From Parvularcula sp. IMCC14364 (lineage in GTDB: Bacteria > Pseudomonadota > Alphaproteobacteria > Caulobacterales > Parvularculaceae), in the NCBI RefSeq assembly GCF_030758415.1, contig NZ_CP132334.1, forward strand, positions 1,674,001 to 1,738,000: DNA of 64,000 bases. The letters run 5' to 3'. The notes below the pieces were generated by a model. The model searched no databases and was not told the origin of the DNA. It was given only the letters and a program-made list of their open reading frames with translations. Shown one piece after another: positions 36,430 to 45,931 of the stretch. A program made the position numbers and the translations under genes. Within the stretch, counting starts at the first letter, position 1. Each line of letters begins with the position of its first letter.

Positions 36430-36559
36430 ACCGATACCCTCAAAAAGTGTTTGGCATCGTATATGACATTTCACTGCGGCATAAAAGCGGCAAGCGTTTA
36501 ACCCTTGCGCAAACACGGCAGCTGGCGAAATATACGTTTTCGCGACCCAAAGCAGCTTG

Positions 36560-37117
36560 ATGGCAAGAACATCTGACAAATTGCACCCTGATGCAGCCCT
36601 GAACGACAAGACGATTGTCCTTGTTGGTATCATGGGTGTTGGCAAGACAACCGTCGGGCGACGCCTCGCCTCTCTTTTGAAGATGCCCTTCTTTGACGCT
36701 GATGCAGAGATAGAGCTGGCAGCCGGCATGCCAGTCGCGGAGTTCTTCGAGCGCTATGGTGAAAAAGAGTTCCGCAAGGGAGAGCGCCGGGTGATGAGCC
36801 GCCTGCTCGACCAGGCCCCGCATGTTCTGGCGACCGGCGGCGGTGCCTTTGCGGATGAAATGATCCGGAGTCTGATACAGAAAAAGGCGATTTCAGTCTG
36901 GTTGCAGGCTGACCTGAAAGTACTGATTGAGCGCACATCGAGGCGCGACACCCGCCCGCTGTTGAAAGACAAAAATCCTGCAGAAGTGCTGACGAGACTA
37001 CTTGAGGAACGGACACCTTTCTATGAGCAGGCTGATATTCATATCGCCTGCAAAGAAGGGCCACATATGCGGACAGCGGAAAAAATACTTCAATCTCTGA
37101 ACAACTTCGTTCACTAG
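36560..37117 (+). CDS. aroK: Shikimate kinase
   Basis: AroK phosphorylates shikimate. The protein, 185 residues, has the P-loop GIMGVGKTTVG, the shikimate-binding FFDADAEIE and the GGGAFAD segment, plus RRDTRPLL in the lid. ATG at 36560 is used rather than the TTG just before it. It is divergent from the small membrane protein and starts an aroK-aroB run with only six bases between. Confidence 0.95.
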   Translation: MARTSDKLHPDAALNDKTIVLVGIMGVGKTTVGRRLASLLKMPFFDADAEIELAAGMPVAEFFERYGEKEFRKGERRVMSRLLDQAPHVLATGGGAFADEMIRSLIQKKAISVWLQADLKVLIERTSRRDTRPLLKDKNPAEVLTRLLEERTPFYEQADIHIACKEGPHMRTAEKILQSLNNFVH

Positions 37118-37123
37118 AATACC

Positions 37124-38239
37124 ATGGGCACCCCTGAAAAAATCCGCGTCGGCCTCGGCGAGAAAAGTTACGATATTTATGTGGGCACGGGCCTGATTGC
37201 GCGTGCCGGAGAGTTTCTGCAGCCACATCTGAACCGGGACAGGGTTGTGGTTGTGACTGATGAAACCGTCGGCGGCCTTTACCTGTCGCCCCTGTCGGGT
37301 GCACTTGCTGAAGCGGGGATTGCAGTCGAGGCGATTACGCTGCCCCCGGGCGAGAAAACGAAAAGTTTCGAGCAGCTTGAAACGCTGTGCAATCAGTTGA
37401 TCGCACTCAAAGTTGAGCGCAGCGACCTGATTATCGCGCTGGGCGGCGGGGTGATCGGAGACCTCACCGGGTTTGCCGCCGCCATCCTGAGGCGCGGGTG
37501 CCGATTTCTGCAAATCCCGACGACCCTGCTGGCACAGGTAGACAGCTCCGTCGGCGGCAAGACAGCAATCAATGCCAGCCACGGCAAAAATCTCATCGGT
37601 GCCTTTCATCAACCCGTGCAGGTGCTGGCGGATATAGATGTGCTGCAATCTTTGCCGGAACGGGAATTGCGGGCCGGATATGCCGAAGTGGCAAAATATG
37701 GCTTGCTCGGCGATGCCGAATTTTTTGCCTGGCTTGAGGAAAATGGCGCTGACCTGCTCAATGGTGATGCCAGTCTCAGGGCAGCGGCCGTGACGCATTC
37801 CGTGAAAGCCAAGGCAAAAATTGTTGAACTGGACGAAAAAGAGCATGGCCTCCGGGCGCTTCTGAATCTCGGGCATACTTTTGGCCACGCATTTGAGGCA
37901 GAAACCGGCTTTTCCGAGAGGCTGCTGCATGGCGAAGCTGTCGCGCTGGGAATGGTTATGGCCTTCGAGTATTCAGCAACCAAAGGCTTCTGCGCACACG
38001 AAGACGCTACAAAGGTTCGCGCGCATCTTGCCGCAACCGGATTGCCCGTGAATACCAAAGACATTGACGGGCTGGATACATCCGCTGAAGCGCTTCTGGA
38101 TCACATTTTTCAGGACAAGAAAGTGACCTCGGGGCAACTCACCTTTATTCTCGCAAAGGGAATCGGAGAGGCATTCATTGCCAACGATGTGCCCCCAGCA
38201 GAGATCAGGAATTTTCTCTCCGCCAAACTGGACCCCTAA
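37124..38239 (+). CDS. aroB: 3-dehydroquinate synthase
   Basis: AroB makes 3-dehydroquinate, the second step of the shikimate pathway. The 371-residue NAD- and metal-dependent enzyme shows LGGGVIGDLTGFAAAILRRG, QIPTTLLAQVDSSVGGKTAIN, EVAKYGLL, and metal ligands in LNLGHTFGHAFE and LHGEAVALGM. Paired with aroK as in most proteobacteria. Confidence 0.97.
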   Translation: MGTPEKIRVGLGEKSYDIYVGTGLIARAGEFLQPHLNRDRVVVVTDETVGGLYLSPLSGALAEAGIAVEAITLPPGEKTKSFEQLETLCNQLIALKVERSDLIIALGGGVIGDLTGFAAAILRRGCRFLQIPTTLLAQVDSSVGGKTAINASHGKNLIGAFHQPVQVLADIDVLQSLPERELRAGYAEVAKYGLLGDAEFFAWLEENGADLLNGDASLRAAAVTHSVKAKAKIVELDEKEHGLRALLNLGHTFGHAFEAETGFSERLLHGEAVALGMVMAFEYSATKGFCAHEDATKVRAHLAATGLPVNTKDIDGLDTSAEALLDHIFQDKKVTSGQLTFILAKGIGEAFIANDVPPAEIRNFLSAKLDP

Positions 38240-38257
38240 CACCCGTCAGGAAATGAA

Positions 38258-39529
38258 ATGACTACTGATATATATGGCACTGTACTGATCATATTTACGC
38301 TGCTGTTTGTCTCTGCTTTTTTCTCAGGATCGGAAACAGCCCTAACGGCCACGTCAAAGGCAAGAATGCGCGGTCTTGCAGATCAGGGTAAAAAATCTGC
38401 CATGCGCGTCAACACGCTGATTGATGACATGGAGGGATTGATTGGCGCCATCCTGCTGGGCAACAATCTGGTGAACATTTTTGCCACCGCTTTGACGACA
38501 GCTGTATTCAGTGCGCTTTTCCCGAACGGGGAAGGCGTGGTTTATGCAACGATTGTCATGACCATCCTCGTCCTGGTTTTTGCTGAAATCACGCCGAAGA
38601 CGGCTGCCATTTCACGCCCCGATTCTGTGGCGATGTTTGTCTCCTGGCCGATGAGCTTCATTGTCAAAATCTTTGGGCCGGTCGTCAGTCTGGTGCAGGT
38701 CTTTGTCAGATTTGTCCTGCGCCTTTTCGGATTTGATGTGTCTGAACAGATGCATGTTCTGTCTCCAGCCGATGAAATAAAAGGCACCCTGGACCTGCAT
38801 CTGGAAGAAGGTCGTGTGGACAAGGATGCGCGGGACATCATTCGCGGCGCCCTTGAACTGGATGATATCCGGATCGAGGAAGTGATGATCCACCGCAAGT
38901 CAATCGAGATGCTGGATATAGACCTGCCCCCATCAGAGATTGTCTCTGCCCTGATGGCCAGTAACTATACTCGCATACCCTTATGGCAAAATGATCCGGA
39001 TAATATTGTAGGTGTACTTCATGCCAAGGATGTCTTGCGCGCGCTCTGGGAAGTGCAGAATGATATGTCCAAAATAGACATCAAGACCCTCTCCATGGAG
39101 CCTTATTTTGTTCCGGAGACGACCACCCTTCTGGAACAGCTGACCGCGTTCAAGATCAACCAGCAGCATTTTGGTCTCATCGTGGATGAATATGGGGCGC
39201 TGATGGGTCTGGTCACCCTTGAGGATATTCTCGAGGAAATTGTTGGTGAAATAGAAGATGAGTATGATGAGCCCATCCAAGGCGTGCGCCCGCAACCAGA
39301 CGGCACGGTTATCGCAGATGGCGATGTAACCATTCGTGACATCAACCGGGCATTGGACTGGCGATTGCCGGATGAAGCTGCCGTGACCATTGCAGGGCTT
39401 GTTATCCATGAAGGTCAGACTATACCCGAAGTGGGGCAGGTTTTTTCCTTTTACGGTTTCCGCTTTCAGATTCTGAAAAGGCGCCGCAACCAGATTACGG
39501 TATTGAAAATCACGCCGCTTGAAAACTGA
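38258..39529 (+). CDS. CNNM transmembrane / CBS-pair / CorC-HlyC protein
   Basis: A 423-residue membrane protein: a DUF21 (CNNM) transmembrane domain at residues 1-190 with FFSGSETALTATSKARM, a CBS pair at about 215-340 (VMIHRKSIEMLDIDL; EYGALMGLVTLEDILEEIVGEIEDE) and a C-terminal CorC_HlyC domain at 345-423. Relatives are linked to magnesium or cobalt efflux and are often misnamed hemolysins. It follows aroB by 18 bases, a common alphaproteobacterial neighbourhood, and is likely in the same operon. Confidence 0.92.
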   Translation: MTTDIYGTVLIIFTLLFVSAFFSGSETALTATSKARMRGLADQGKKSAMRVNTLIDDMEGLIGAILLGNNLVNIFATALTTAVFSALFPNGEGVVYATIVMTILVLVFAEITPKTAAISRPDSVAMFVSWPMSFIVKIFGPVVSLVQVFVRFVLRLFGFDVSEQMHVLSPADEIKGTLDLHLEEGRVDKDARDIIRGALELDDIRIEEVMIHRKSIEMLDIDLPPSEIVSALMASNYTRIPLWQNDPDNIVGVLHAKDVLRALWEVQNDMSKIDIKTLSMEPYFVPETTTLLEQLTAFKINQQHFGLIVDEYGALMGLVTLEDILEEIVGEIEDEYDEPIQGVRPQPDGTVIADGDVTIRDINRALDWRLPDEAAVTIAGLVIHEGQTIPEVGQVFSFYGFRFQILKRRRNQITVLKITPLEN

Positions 39530-39544
39530 CCGCAGGGGCCAAGA

Positions 39545-40861
39545 ATGAAGTTGCCACAGCCGAAACTGACGAAGCACGCGCTTGGCTTCCTGTTCCTCGT
39601 CATCCTGCTTGATGTCATTGGTCTTGGCATCATCATCCCGGTATTGCCACAACTGTTGATCGAACTGACAGGACGTGCAGAGAATGAGGTTGCCCTGCTC
39701 GGCGGCTATCTTCTGTTTGCCTATGCCGGTGCGCAATTCGTCATGTCCCCCATTCTGGGTGGCATCAGTGATCGCTATGGTCGCCGGCCAGTCATCCTTT
39801 TTTCCCTGCTCGGCTATGCCGTTGATTTCACCCTGATGGCCCTTGCGCCAACTTATGCCTGGTTGTTCCTTGGCAGGGTTATGTCCGGTGCCTTTGCTGC
39901 GACCTACGCTACCTCCTACGCATTTATCGCCGATGTCAGCCCGCCGGAAAAACGCGCCGGGAATTTCGGGTTGCTGGGTGCGGCCTTCGGCATAGGGTTC
40001 ATTCTCGGCCCGTTGCTCGGCGGGGTTCTTGGAGAAATAGATACACGCTTGCCGTTCTTTGCTGCCGCCGCGATTGCCTTCGCCAATTTTGTGTACGGTA
40101 TATTTGTCCTGCCTGAGTCGCTGGCGCCGGAAAAACGCCGCAAGTTTGAGCTGAAACGCGCGAATCCTCTTGGCAGTCTGCTTCAGCTGCGTACATATCC
40201 GATCGTTCTGGGCGTTCTGCTGAGCTACTTTCTTATGCAGGTCGCGCATAACTCCCTGCCCGCCATCTGGTCCTATTTCTCTACCGTCAAGTTTGGCTGG
40301 AGCCCGAAAGATATCGGCTTTTCACTTGTCTATGTGGGCATCACCGCAGCCTTTGTTCAGGGCTATCTGACGCGCAAGCTCATCCCCGTCATCGGCGAGA
40401 GAACGGCTGTGCATATCGGTCTTATCGCCATGACCATTTCGTTCATGGGGTATGCCTTTCTCACCCCCACAGGTGGCTGGGTTTATGTCTGGATCACGAT
40501 CGGTGCTGCCGGCGGTTTCATGATGCCCGGTATGCAAGGATTGATGTCCCGCACCACACCGGAAAATGCGCAAGGCGAGTTACAGGGGGCAATCGCAAGC
40601 GTGATGAGCATCACGATGCTTGTCAGCCCCCTTTCCATGACCTGGATTTTTGATCGCTACACCGCAGATGATGCACCCGTTTACTTCCCCGGAGCGCCCT
40701 TCCTTATCTCCGGCCTCATTCTCCTGAGCGCGCTTGTACCGTTCTGGCTGACATTGAGCAAAGCGGAACTGCGTAACAGGAAAACGCAAGCCGCAGCCGC
40801 TGACAGCGCAGCTGTGGCAAGTCTGGATGCTGACGGTCCATCTGCCGAACCCAGAGAATAG
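39545..40861 (+). CDS. MFS transporter, TetA-like
   Basis: A 438-residue major-facilitator protein with about 12 transmembrane helices. Motif A appears as [17 protein letters not shown] between helices 2 and 3, and the first helix has [18 protein letters not shown], typical of the TetA/DHA1 group of drug:H+ antiporters. The substrate cannot be read from sequence; tetracycline resistance should not be assumed. It follows the CBS protein by 15 bases. A 13-base palindrome (GCTGTC-A-GACAGC) abuts its stop and may be part of the transcript end. Confidence 0.9.
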   Translation: MKLPQPKLTKHALGFLFLVILLDVIGLGIIIPVLPQLLIELTGRAENEVALLGGYLLFAYAGAQFVMSPILGGISDRYGRRPVILFSLLGYAVDFTLMALAPTYAWLFLGRVMSGAFAATYATSYAFIADVSPPEKRAGNFGLLGAAFGIGFILGPLLGGVLGEIDTRLPFFAAAAIAFANFVYGIFVLPESLAPEKRRKFELKRANPLGSLLQLRTYPIVLGVLLSYFLMQVAHNSLPAIWSYFSTVKFGWSPKDIGFSLVYVGITAAFVQGYLTRKLIPVIGERTAVHIGLIAMTISFMGYAFLTPTGGWVYVWITIGAAGGFMMPGMQGLMSRTTPENAQGELQGAIASVMSITMLVSPLSMTWIFDRYTADDAPVYFPGAPFLISGLILLSALVPFWLTLSKAELRNRKTQAAAADSAAVASLDADGPSAEPRE

Positions 40862-40906
40862 CTGTCAGACAGCAAGCCGTTTGGTTGATGCTAATTCCCG
40901 TAAAGC

Positions 40907-41755
40907 CTAGAACCAGTAGGGGTTGGTCAGGCGCTGAAGGAATATCGGCGTATCGCTGGGGGTCATAGAAATGCTCCAGGCCCCATTGCCTCCTTTTGAT
41001 GCCTCAAACGATTCAAGGGCAATCGCGTATCCGCGGGCCTCGATCCTGGTCCATAGCTTAGCCTGCGCATCGAGCCCCGGAATTGTGGTCCGGATTGTCA
41101 GGACATTCCCGGCGAAAGAAGCATCCGCACCGCCATTGCGGAACAGGTCATAGGATGTTTTGGTCTGTTCATTGTAGAGACGACCGCGCAAGGCACCACG
41201 ACGTATCATCTGACTCAGGTCTTCACGCAGTCCTTCGGGAAACTCGACCCGGATAACAAGACTGTAGCCGATCGCTTCAGAAGACTGCTGCAAGGCCACG
41301 TTTGTAGGCGCAACAGATTCAGGGAACGCAGTCTCCTGCTGACCCAAGCCGGATATTATCTTTGCTTCGACCTGCTGCTCAGTTGTCGTTGCTTCCGGCA
41401 TTTCCGGCGGTGCTGCATTAACGTAATTGGCTGGCAGGATCGTCATGAGTCCGGCCAACACGCCAAAACCCTGCAGAAAGGCCTCGCGCATACTCAACGG
41501 CTGAAAGAAGAATATCGAGAGCGCCCCGAGGGACATCAGCGCCAGGAGGATGACGTAAAAGGGCATGAATTCAATGCCGGTCAGCCTGGTTGTGAAAATA
41601 CTGATCTGAAAAAGGGCCGAGGCTTCACCGCGCTGATTGAGGTCAGCCAGCGTTGCAGCCATGATCCCGATTGCCCCCGAACTGCCCATGAGAAAATAAT
41701 CACCGACGCCGTATTCGCCGGGATCTTTCATGCCACGCTTGTCACCATACGCCAT
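40907..41755 (-). CDS. Membrane protein of unknown function
   Basis: A 282-residue protein not recognised. It has hydrophobic segments near residues 20-38 (LMGSSGAIGIMAATLA), 64-82 (FMPFYVILLALMSLGALSIFF) and 92-108 (FLQGFGVLAGLMTILP), then a long soluble C-terminal part, about residues 115-282, rich in beta pattern (SLVIRVEFPEGLREDLSQM, LTIRTTIPGLDAQAKLWTRI) and ending LQRLTNPYWF. The soluble part may be periplasmic. It lies convergent with the MFS gene and downstream of the histidine phosphatase on the same strand. No function is proposed. Confidence 0.8.
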   Translation of the reverse strand: MAYGDKRGMKDPGEYGVGDYFLMGSSGAIGIMAATLADLNQRGEASALFQISIFTTRLTGIEFMPFYVILLALMSLGALSIFFFQPLSMREAFLQGFGVLAGLMTILPANYVNAAPPEMPEATTTEQQVEAKIISGLGQQETAFPESVAPTNVALQQSSEAIGYSLVIRVEFPEGLREDLSQMIRRGALRGRLYNEQTKTSYDLFRNGGADASFAGNVLTIRTTIPGLDAQAKLWTRIEARGYAIALESFEASKGGNGAWSISMTPSDTPIFLQRLTNPYWF

Positions 41756-41838
41756 AAGATCACTCCACCATCACTCTCCCGAGGGCGTAAGGCTAGCACA
41801 GCTAGCGCATCTGCCAATAAGGAAGTCGCGGGTAAGGA

Positions 41839-42579
41839 TCACATTTCCGGTGCCAGACGCCGTCCTTTGAAATCTATGTCGAAAAGATGCTCAAGGCTGG
41901 TCTTGTACAGGGCCTGCTTCACATCGTCGTAAGGCGTCACATTGATAGCCTTGAGGATGATGCGTTGAATCCGGGGCGTGTCGTTTTCATCCGGAACAAT
42001 ATCTGCATCCAGGACGTTAATGCAGGCAAGATCCTGCTCAAAAGCAGCGATACCGCCAAGGCCAGCCTTGCTGATGTAACTCAGCAGCAGGCGATTAACG
42101 CCTTCATGAGCCACAAGGAGCGCCGTTCGCCACTCTTGACTTAAGATCATATCTTCAAAAGCTGCCGTTATGCGTTGATATGCCTCAGAAAATTTCTCTC
42201 CGCCAGGCAGAAATTCTGCGCCTTCCTCACTCGCCATTTCGAATGAAAAAGCAAGCCTGGCAGCAAGTTCTTCACGGCTGTCAGTCACGTAGACACCGCC
42301 GCGCAACTCTTCCATGCCGGGCGAGCTAATATGGGTCAGACCGTCGGATGCTTCATTACATGACATGACGATTTCTGCTGTCTGCATCGTTCTGGGAAGG
42401 CCGGAATGATAAACCGCATCAAACCTGACTCCGGCCAGAGCCTTACCGGCAGCTTCAGCCTGATGCCGACCGGTTTCGGTCAGTGGAACCTGACGAAAGT
42501 CAGTCACATCTTCAGCGAAGTAATCAACGTGTCCGTGGCGCATCAGATAAAGGCGGCGCCTGCCCATCATTCCTGACAT
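41839..42579 (-). CDS. Histidine phosphatase (phosphoglycerate mutase) family protein
   Basis: About 246 residues with the histidine phosphatase core: LYLMRHGHVDYF (catalytic RHG), the second-half motif VYHSGLPRTMQTAE, the Glu in EELRGG and the second His in LLVAHEGVNRLLL. Members remove phosphate from diverse small molecules, and this is not a glycolytic mutase by evident signature. The start is uncertain among ATGs at 42579, 42570 and 42567; the listed one is the longest ATG choice. Confidence 0.85.
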   Translation of the reverse strand: MSGMMGRRRLYLMRHGHVDYFAEDVTDFRQVPLTETGRHQAEAAGKALAGVRFDAVYHSGLPRTMQTAEIVMSCNEASDGLTHISSPGMEELRGGVYVTDSREELAARLAFSFEMASEEGAEFLPGGEKFSEAYQRITAAFEDMILSQEWRTALLVAHEGVNRLLLSYISKAGLGGIAAFEQDLACINVLDADIVPDENDTPRIQRIILKAINVTPYDDVKQALYKTSLEHLFDIDFKGRRLAPEM

Positions 42580-42759
42580 GGGCGTTGCTATGATCGTTTT
42601 CGCACGCAGCCTCAACCGTTGATTTCCAGCAACACTGCGCCTGAATCCGTTAAATCAGCCATAAGAGGTAAAAAGGGGCAGGAATAACCCTTTGGCTGGC
42701 GCGTAAATTGAGTATGATTTAGTGTTTTCAAAGCGCCGGTGGGGAGCTGGACCTTACGA

Positions 42760-44493
42760 ATGATCAAACCGCCCAAATTACTGTCCTTTATTTTCGTGGC
42801 TGCCGTGCTGGCCTACGTTACCGCCTTCTGGGTGATGGTGACGGTGGACCCGGACTCTGCGCAAAGCAGATTTGATATCCTTGTCAGCGAGAATGCCTAT
42901 GGCAGGTCCATTGGCCATGGCGAACAGCTGATTGCCTTGCGCCTTGAGCAAGGAGCTGCAGCCGATGATCTGGCCGAGGTGAAACTGAGCCTTGCCGAAG
43001 CCCATCGCCTGAAAGGCAAGCCTGACCGTGCGGTAGAATTATACCGTGATGTTCTTGCATCCAGACTGGCCACGAGACTCAGCCTTGAGGAGCGGCGCTC
43101 TATCAAGAAGCATGTTGCTGACCTTGAACTCAACCTCGGTCAACCGGTGGAAGCAGCGGGTATCTACGCAGAGTTTCTTGACATCGCAGGCGATGAAGCA
43201 GCTCGGCGCACACCGCGTTTTCCCGGCTCGATGGAGGCTTCCTATGTCCTGCTTGTGCAAGGCGCCATGGACAGCTTTGCGGAAGCCCTGCCCCCTCTGC
43301 ACGAAACTGATATTACCGAGGGCACGGAAGCAGATAAGCTGCAGGCCGCAACAAACCTTGCCAAACTGGGTGGCTATTACGCAGCGCAGGATGGTGGCAA
43401 CTATGCCGCAGCAGGGTTGCTTTCGGCTGCCTACAGAACCCGCATCACCCTGCTCGGCCCGGCCCATAAAGACACGTTGCACACTGCCCTGTTGTTGGGG
43501 CCAATCTATCAGGACATCCAACGCCACAACGAAGCGGAAGAATTATACCTTTCTGCCTTTCACGCGCAGGAACGCGCACGTGGCTCGAATAATCCTGACC
43601 TGAGCCTGTATATCCGTCTGCTGGCTGATGTTTACAAGAAACAGGGCCGGTTCACGGAAGCCGAAGCCTTGAATACGCATATCCAGCGTCTGTTCAAGGA
43701 CGCTTTTGGCGCAAGAAGATATGTCACTAACAAGTTGCGCGATCGCCGGATGGACATAAACCGCCCTGTGTCGGCCGCTTTTCCCCTTTCGACAGACTAC
43801 CAGCCTGACGATCTTGTCAAAGCTGTCGGCTTCGATGTACCTTTGAGCAAGAATGCCGACCTGGCAGAAATGTCTGTGAGACTGGCACCTGAACTTGATG
43901 AAGACGGCGAAATTGGTCTTCCCGCTGCCCTTTCTGCCCTGATGACAGCCTGCCAGACATCGGACGATGAAACCTTGTCGCTGCGCTCGGGCTATCGATC
44001 TTTTGCCACCCAGAAAGATCTTTACGGGCGCATTGGCCATCTGGGCACTGTCACAAAGCCCGGCATGTCAGAACACCAACTTGGGTTGGCGGTGGACATA
44101 GATGTTAACCGACGCCTCATGCGTCAGACCGATCGCGCCTATCAGTGCTTTGAGGAAAATGCCTGGCGGCACGGTTTCATCCTGTCCTACCCGCCCGGCA
44201 ACAAATACCTGCCGGGAGACGATACATATGAACCGTGGCACTGGCGTTATGTCGGCAAGCGCACGGCACTTCTCTATCGTGAGGCAGGTCCGATCAACAA
44301 ACCGCAGGAATTCCTGGCTGCTCTGCCTTGCTATGAAGAGCGCGCCATGGCCGGCATCTGGTCCATCGCCGAGGAACAGGACGTCTGTCTTGAGGGCATA
44401 AACGTTAACGTCTCCGCTGCTGCCGAATCCGATAGCAGCAAAACGGGAGATAACATTTACTACGATAATAATTCTGTTGTCCCGTCTGACTAG
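42760..44493 (+). CDS. TPR protein fused to a VanY-type D-Ala-D-Ala carboxypeptidase
   Basis: About 577 residues in three parts. An N-terminal membrane anchor (LLSFIFVAAVLAYVTAFWVMV) is followed by TPR-like helices to about residue 330 (EVKLSLAEAHRLKGKPDRAVELYRDV has the TPR pattern in short; EAEELYLSAFHAQERA and RFTEAEALNTHI follow). The C-terminal 200 residues form an M15B peptidase: SGYRSFATQ, the zinc motif SEHQLGLAVDID (about residue 437) and EPWHWRYVG (about 490). Such enzymes trim D-Ala from peptidoglycan stems. ATG at 42760 is preferred to GTG at 42739. The fusion of TPR scaffold and peptidase is notable. Confidence 0.88.
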   Translation: MIKPPKLLSFIFVAAVLAYVTAFWVMVTVDPDSAQSRFDILVSENAYGRSIGHGEQLIALRLEQGAAADDLAEVKLSLAEAHRLKGKPDRAVELYRDVLASRLATRLSLEERRSIKKHVADLELNLGQPVEAAGIYAEFLDIAGDEAARRTPRFPGSMEASYVLLVQGAMDSFAEALPPLHETDITEGTEADKLQAATNLAKLGGYYAAQDGGNYAAAGLLSAAYRTRITLLGPAHKDTLHTALLLGPIYQDIQRHNEAEELYLSAFHAQERARGSNNPDLSLYIRLLADVYKKQGRFTEAEALNTHIQRLFKDAFGARRYVTNKLRDRRMDINRPVSAAFPLSTDYQPDDLVKAVGFDVPLSKNADLAEMSVRLAPELDEDGEIGLPAALSALMTACQTSDDETLSLRSGYRSFATQKDLYGRIGHLGTVTKPGMSEHQLGLAVDIDVNRRLMRQTDRAYQCFEENAWRHGFILSYPPGNKYLPGDDTYEPWHWRYVGKRTALLYREAGPINKPQEFLAALPCYEERAMAGIWSIAEEQDVCLEGINVNVSAAAESDSSKTGDNIYYDNNSVVPSD

Positions 44494-44534
44494 ATCAGGC
44501 AAGCTTCCTGCGGGTATAGCATTTCTCGCACCGG

Positions 44535-45923
44535 GTGAGCAGGACGGGGACCGTGAAAAGCACGTTCAGGGCAGTAGTCAGGTATGAAGCACTTCCAGGT
44601 GCTGTGCGTGATGAAACATATGCCGAGCTGTTAACTGATAACCTCTATAAAGTCCTAACTGCCAAAGATTTGTCTGCTGAAACAGATGCAGATATTCTGC
44701 TGCTTGACGGCAGACATCTTGCAAGCCTTGCGCAGGAAAGCACTGCTGCACTCCAGTCGTTGAAAGAGCAGCACCCGAAAAGCGCTGTGATGATCATCAT
44801 CTCCCCGGAGACGAGGAGTGAACTGAGGCAGGCACTGAAGCAGCACGGGACTTTATGCGCCTCGGGAAACAAACCCGAGTTACTACTTCCACGGATAAAA
44901 CGGCTGCTTGAGAACCTCTCCCTTGCTGATGAATGCGGCAACAGACTGAAAACTCTCGCCAGTCTCAACAGATATTCGAGCGCGAACAGCCCCCTGCATA
45001 CAGAGGCGAAGCCGGTACGCGTGTTGGTAACCGGTCCTGCTTCAGCCGTGCTCTTGCGTGTTTTTTCTTCTCTGGAGCAGGAGAGTTTCGAGGTTACCGC
45101 GGCCATGTCTGTGCCCCAGACCACGCGCTATCTTGAGACCTGCGCTTTTGATGCACTCGTCATCGTGCCTGGCGGCAAGGGAAAGGTGTACGCATCATTG
45201 ATCAAGTTGCTGAGGCGCAATGACCGTACCCGTACTTTGCCCATTATCGTCTTCTCCGGCATCAACCTGCATGGCTCCGGTCAGCCAGCATATCACTATC
45301 TCAAACAGGGCGCTGATACGGTTCTGCCAGAAAGTGACATTGAGAAGTCAGCTTTACCTGAAGTGCAGGCTTTCGCGCGACGTAACAGGTTGACCAAAAG
45401 TATGCGCCAGTTCCTGCGGCAATCTGTGCAGAGTGAAACGCGGCCAAAACAGCTGATCTGTGAAACGGACTTTTTCGAAAACCATCTCGCACGCCAATGC
45501 GCCAACAGTCGGAACACGACACGCAGCCTTTGCCTCTCAGCTTTTCGCCTCCGGTCAGCAGGCGATAGACAGCCTGCGCGGCAAACCTGCAAACAGGCCG
45601 TCTCCTATATGGATATGGTAATAAACGATACTGATCTCATTACAGTCATCAGCGATGACCTGATCCTGTTGTCCCAACCTGCCACTTCTCTGGTTGACGC
45701 AAGACAGACGAGACAGAAGATCGTGAATTTGCTTCATGAGATAAGATTTCAGAGCAGCTTTGCCGGACAAGCCTATGAAGACCTCTATGTCGATTCCAGC
45801 ACCGTCAGTTATGGTGAAAGCGAAACACCTGAGGATATGATTGCCCGTGCACTGAATACTCTTGAAAAATCCCAACGCCCTGCCCCTGAACAGGGACCGG
45901 TCACGCTAACTGTCGTCAACTAG
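44535..45923 (+). CDS. Degenerate REC-REC-GGDEF-like signalling protein
   Basis: A 462-residue soluble protein. Residues 10-135 and 155-300 each look like a receiver fold; the first keeps an Asp (DILLLDGRHLASL), but the second has IVPGG where the phosphoacceptor should be and lacks other pocket acids. Residues 305-450 follow a GGDEF pattern (TDFFENHLARQCANSRNTTR ... SLVDARQTRQKIVNLLHEI ... VSYGESETPEDMIARA), but the catalytic GG(D/E)EF is ISDDLIL, so no cyclase activity is expected. The layout recalls the PopA/PleD type of alphaproteobacterial cell-cycle proteins, by inference. GTG at 44535 or 44553 starts it. Confidence 0.7.
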   Translation: MSRTGTVKSTFRAVVRYEALPGAVRDETYAELLTDNLYKVLTAKDLSAETDADILLLDGRHLASLAQESTAALQSLKEQHPKSAVMIIISPETRSELRQALKQHGTLCASGNKPELLLPRIKRLLENLSLADECGNRLKTLASLNRYSSANSPLHTEAKPVRVLVTGPASAVLLRVFSSLEQESFEVTAAMSVPQTTRYLETCAFDALVIVPGGKGKVYASLIKLLRRNDRTRTLPIIVFSGINLHGSGQPAYHYLKQGADTVLPESDIEKSALPEVQAFARRNRLTKSMRQFLRQSVQSETRPKQLICETDFFENHLARQCANSRNTTRSLCLSAFRLRSAGDRQPARQTCKQAVSYMDMVINDTDLITVISDDLILLSQPATSLVDARQTRQKIVNLLHEIRFQSSFAGQAYEDLYVDSSTVSYGESETPEDMIARALNTLEKSQRPAPEQGPVTLTVVN

Positions 45924-45931
45924 CAACGGGA

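Noticed and set aside
36304-36729. 141-codon minus frame across the aroK start
   Set aside because: Only the last 41-56 codons look real (membrane helix, ribosome site); the rest is the shadow of aroK.
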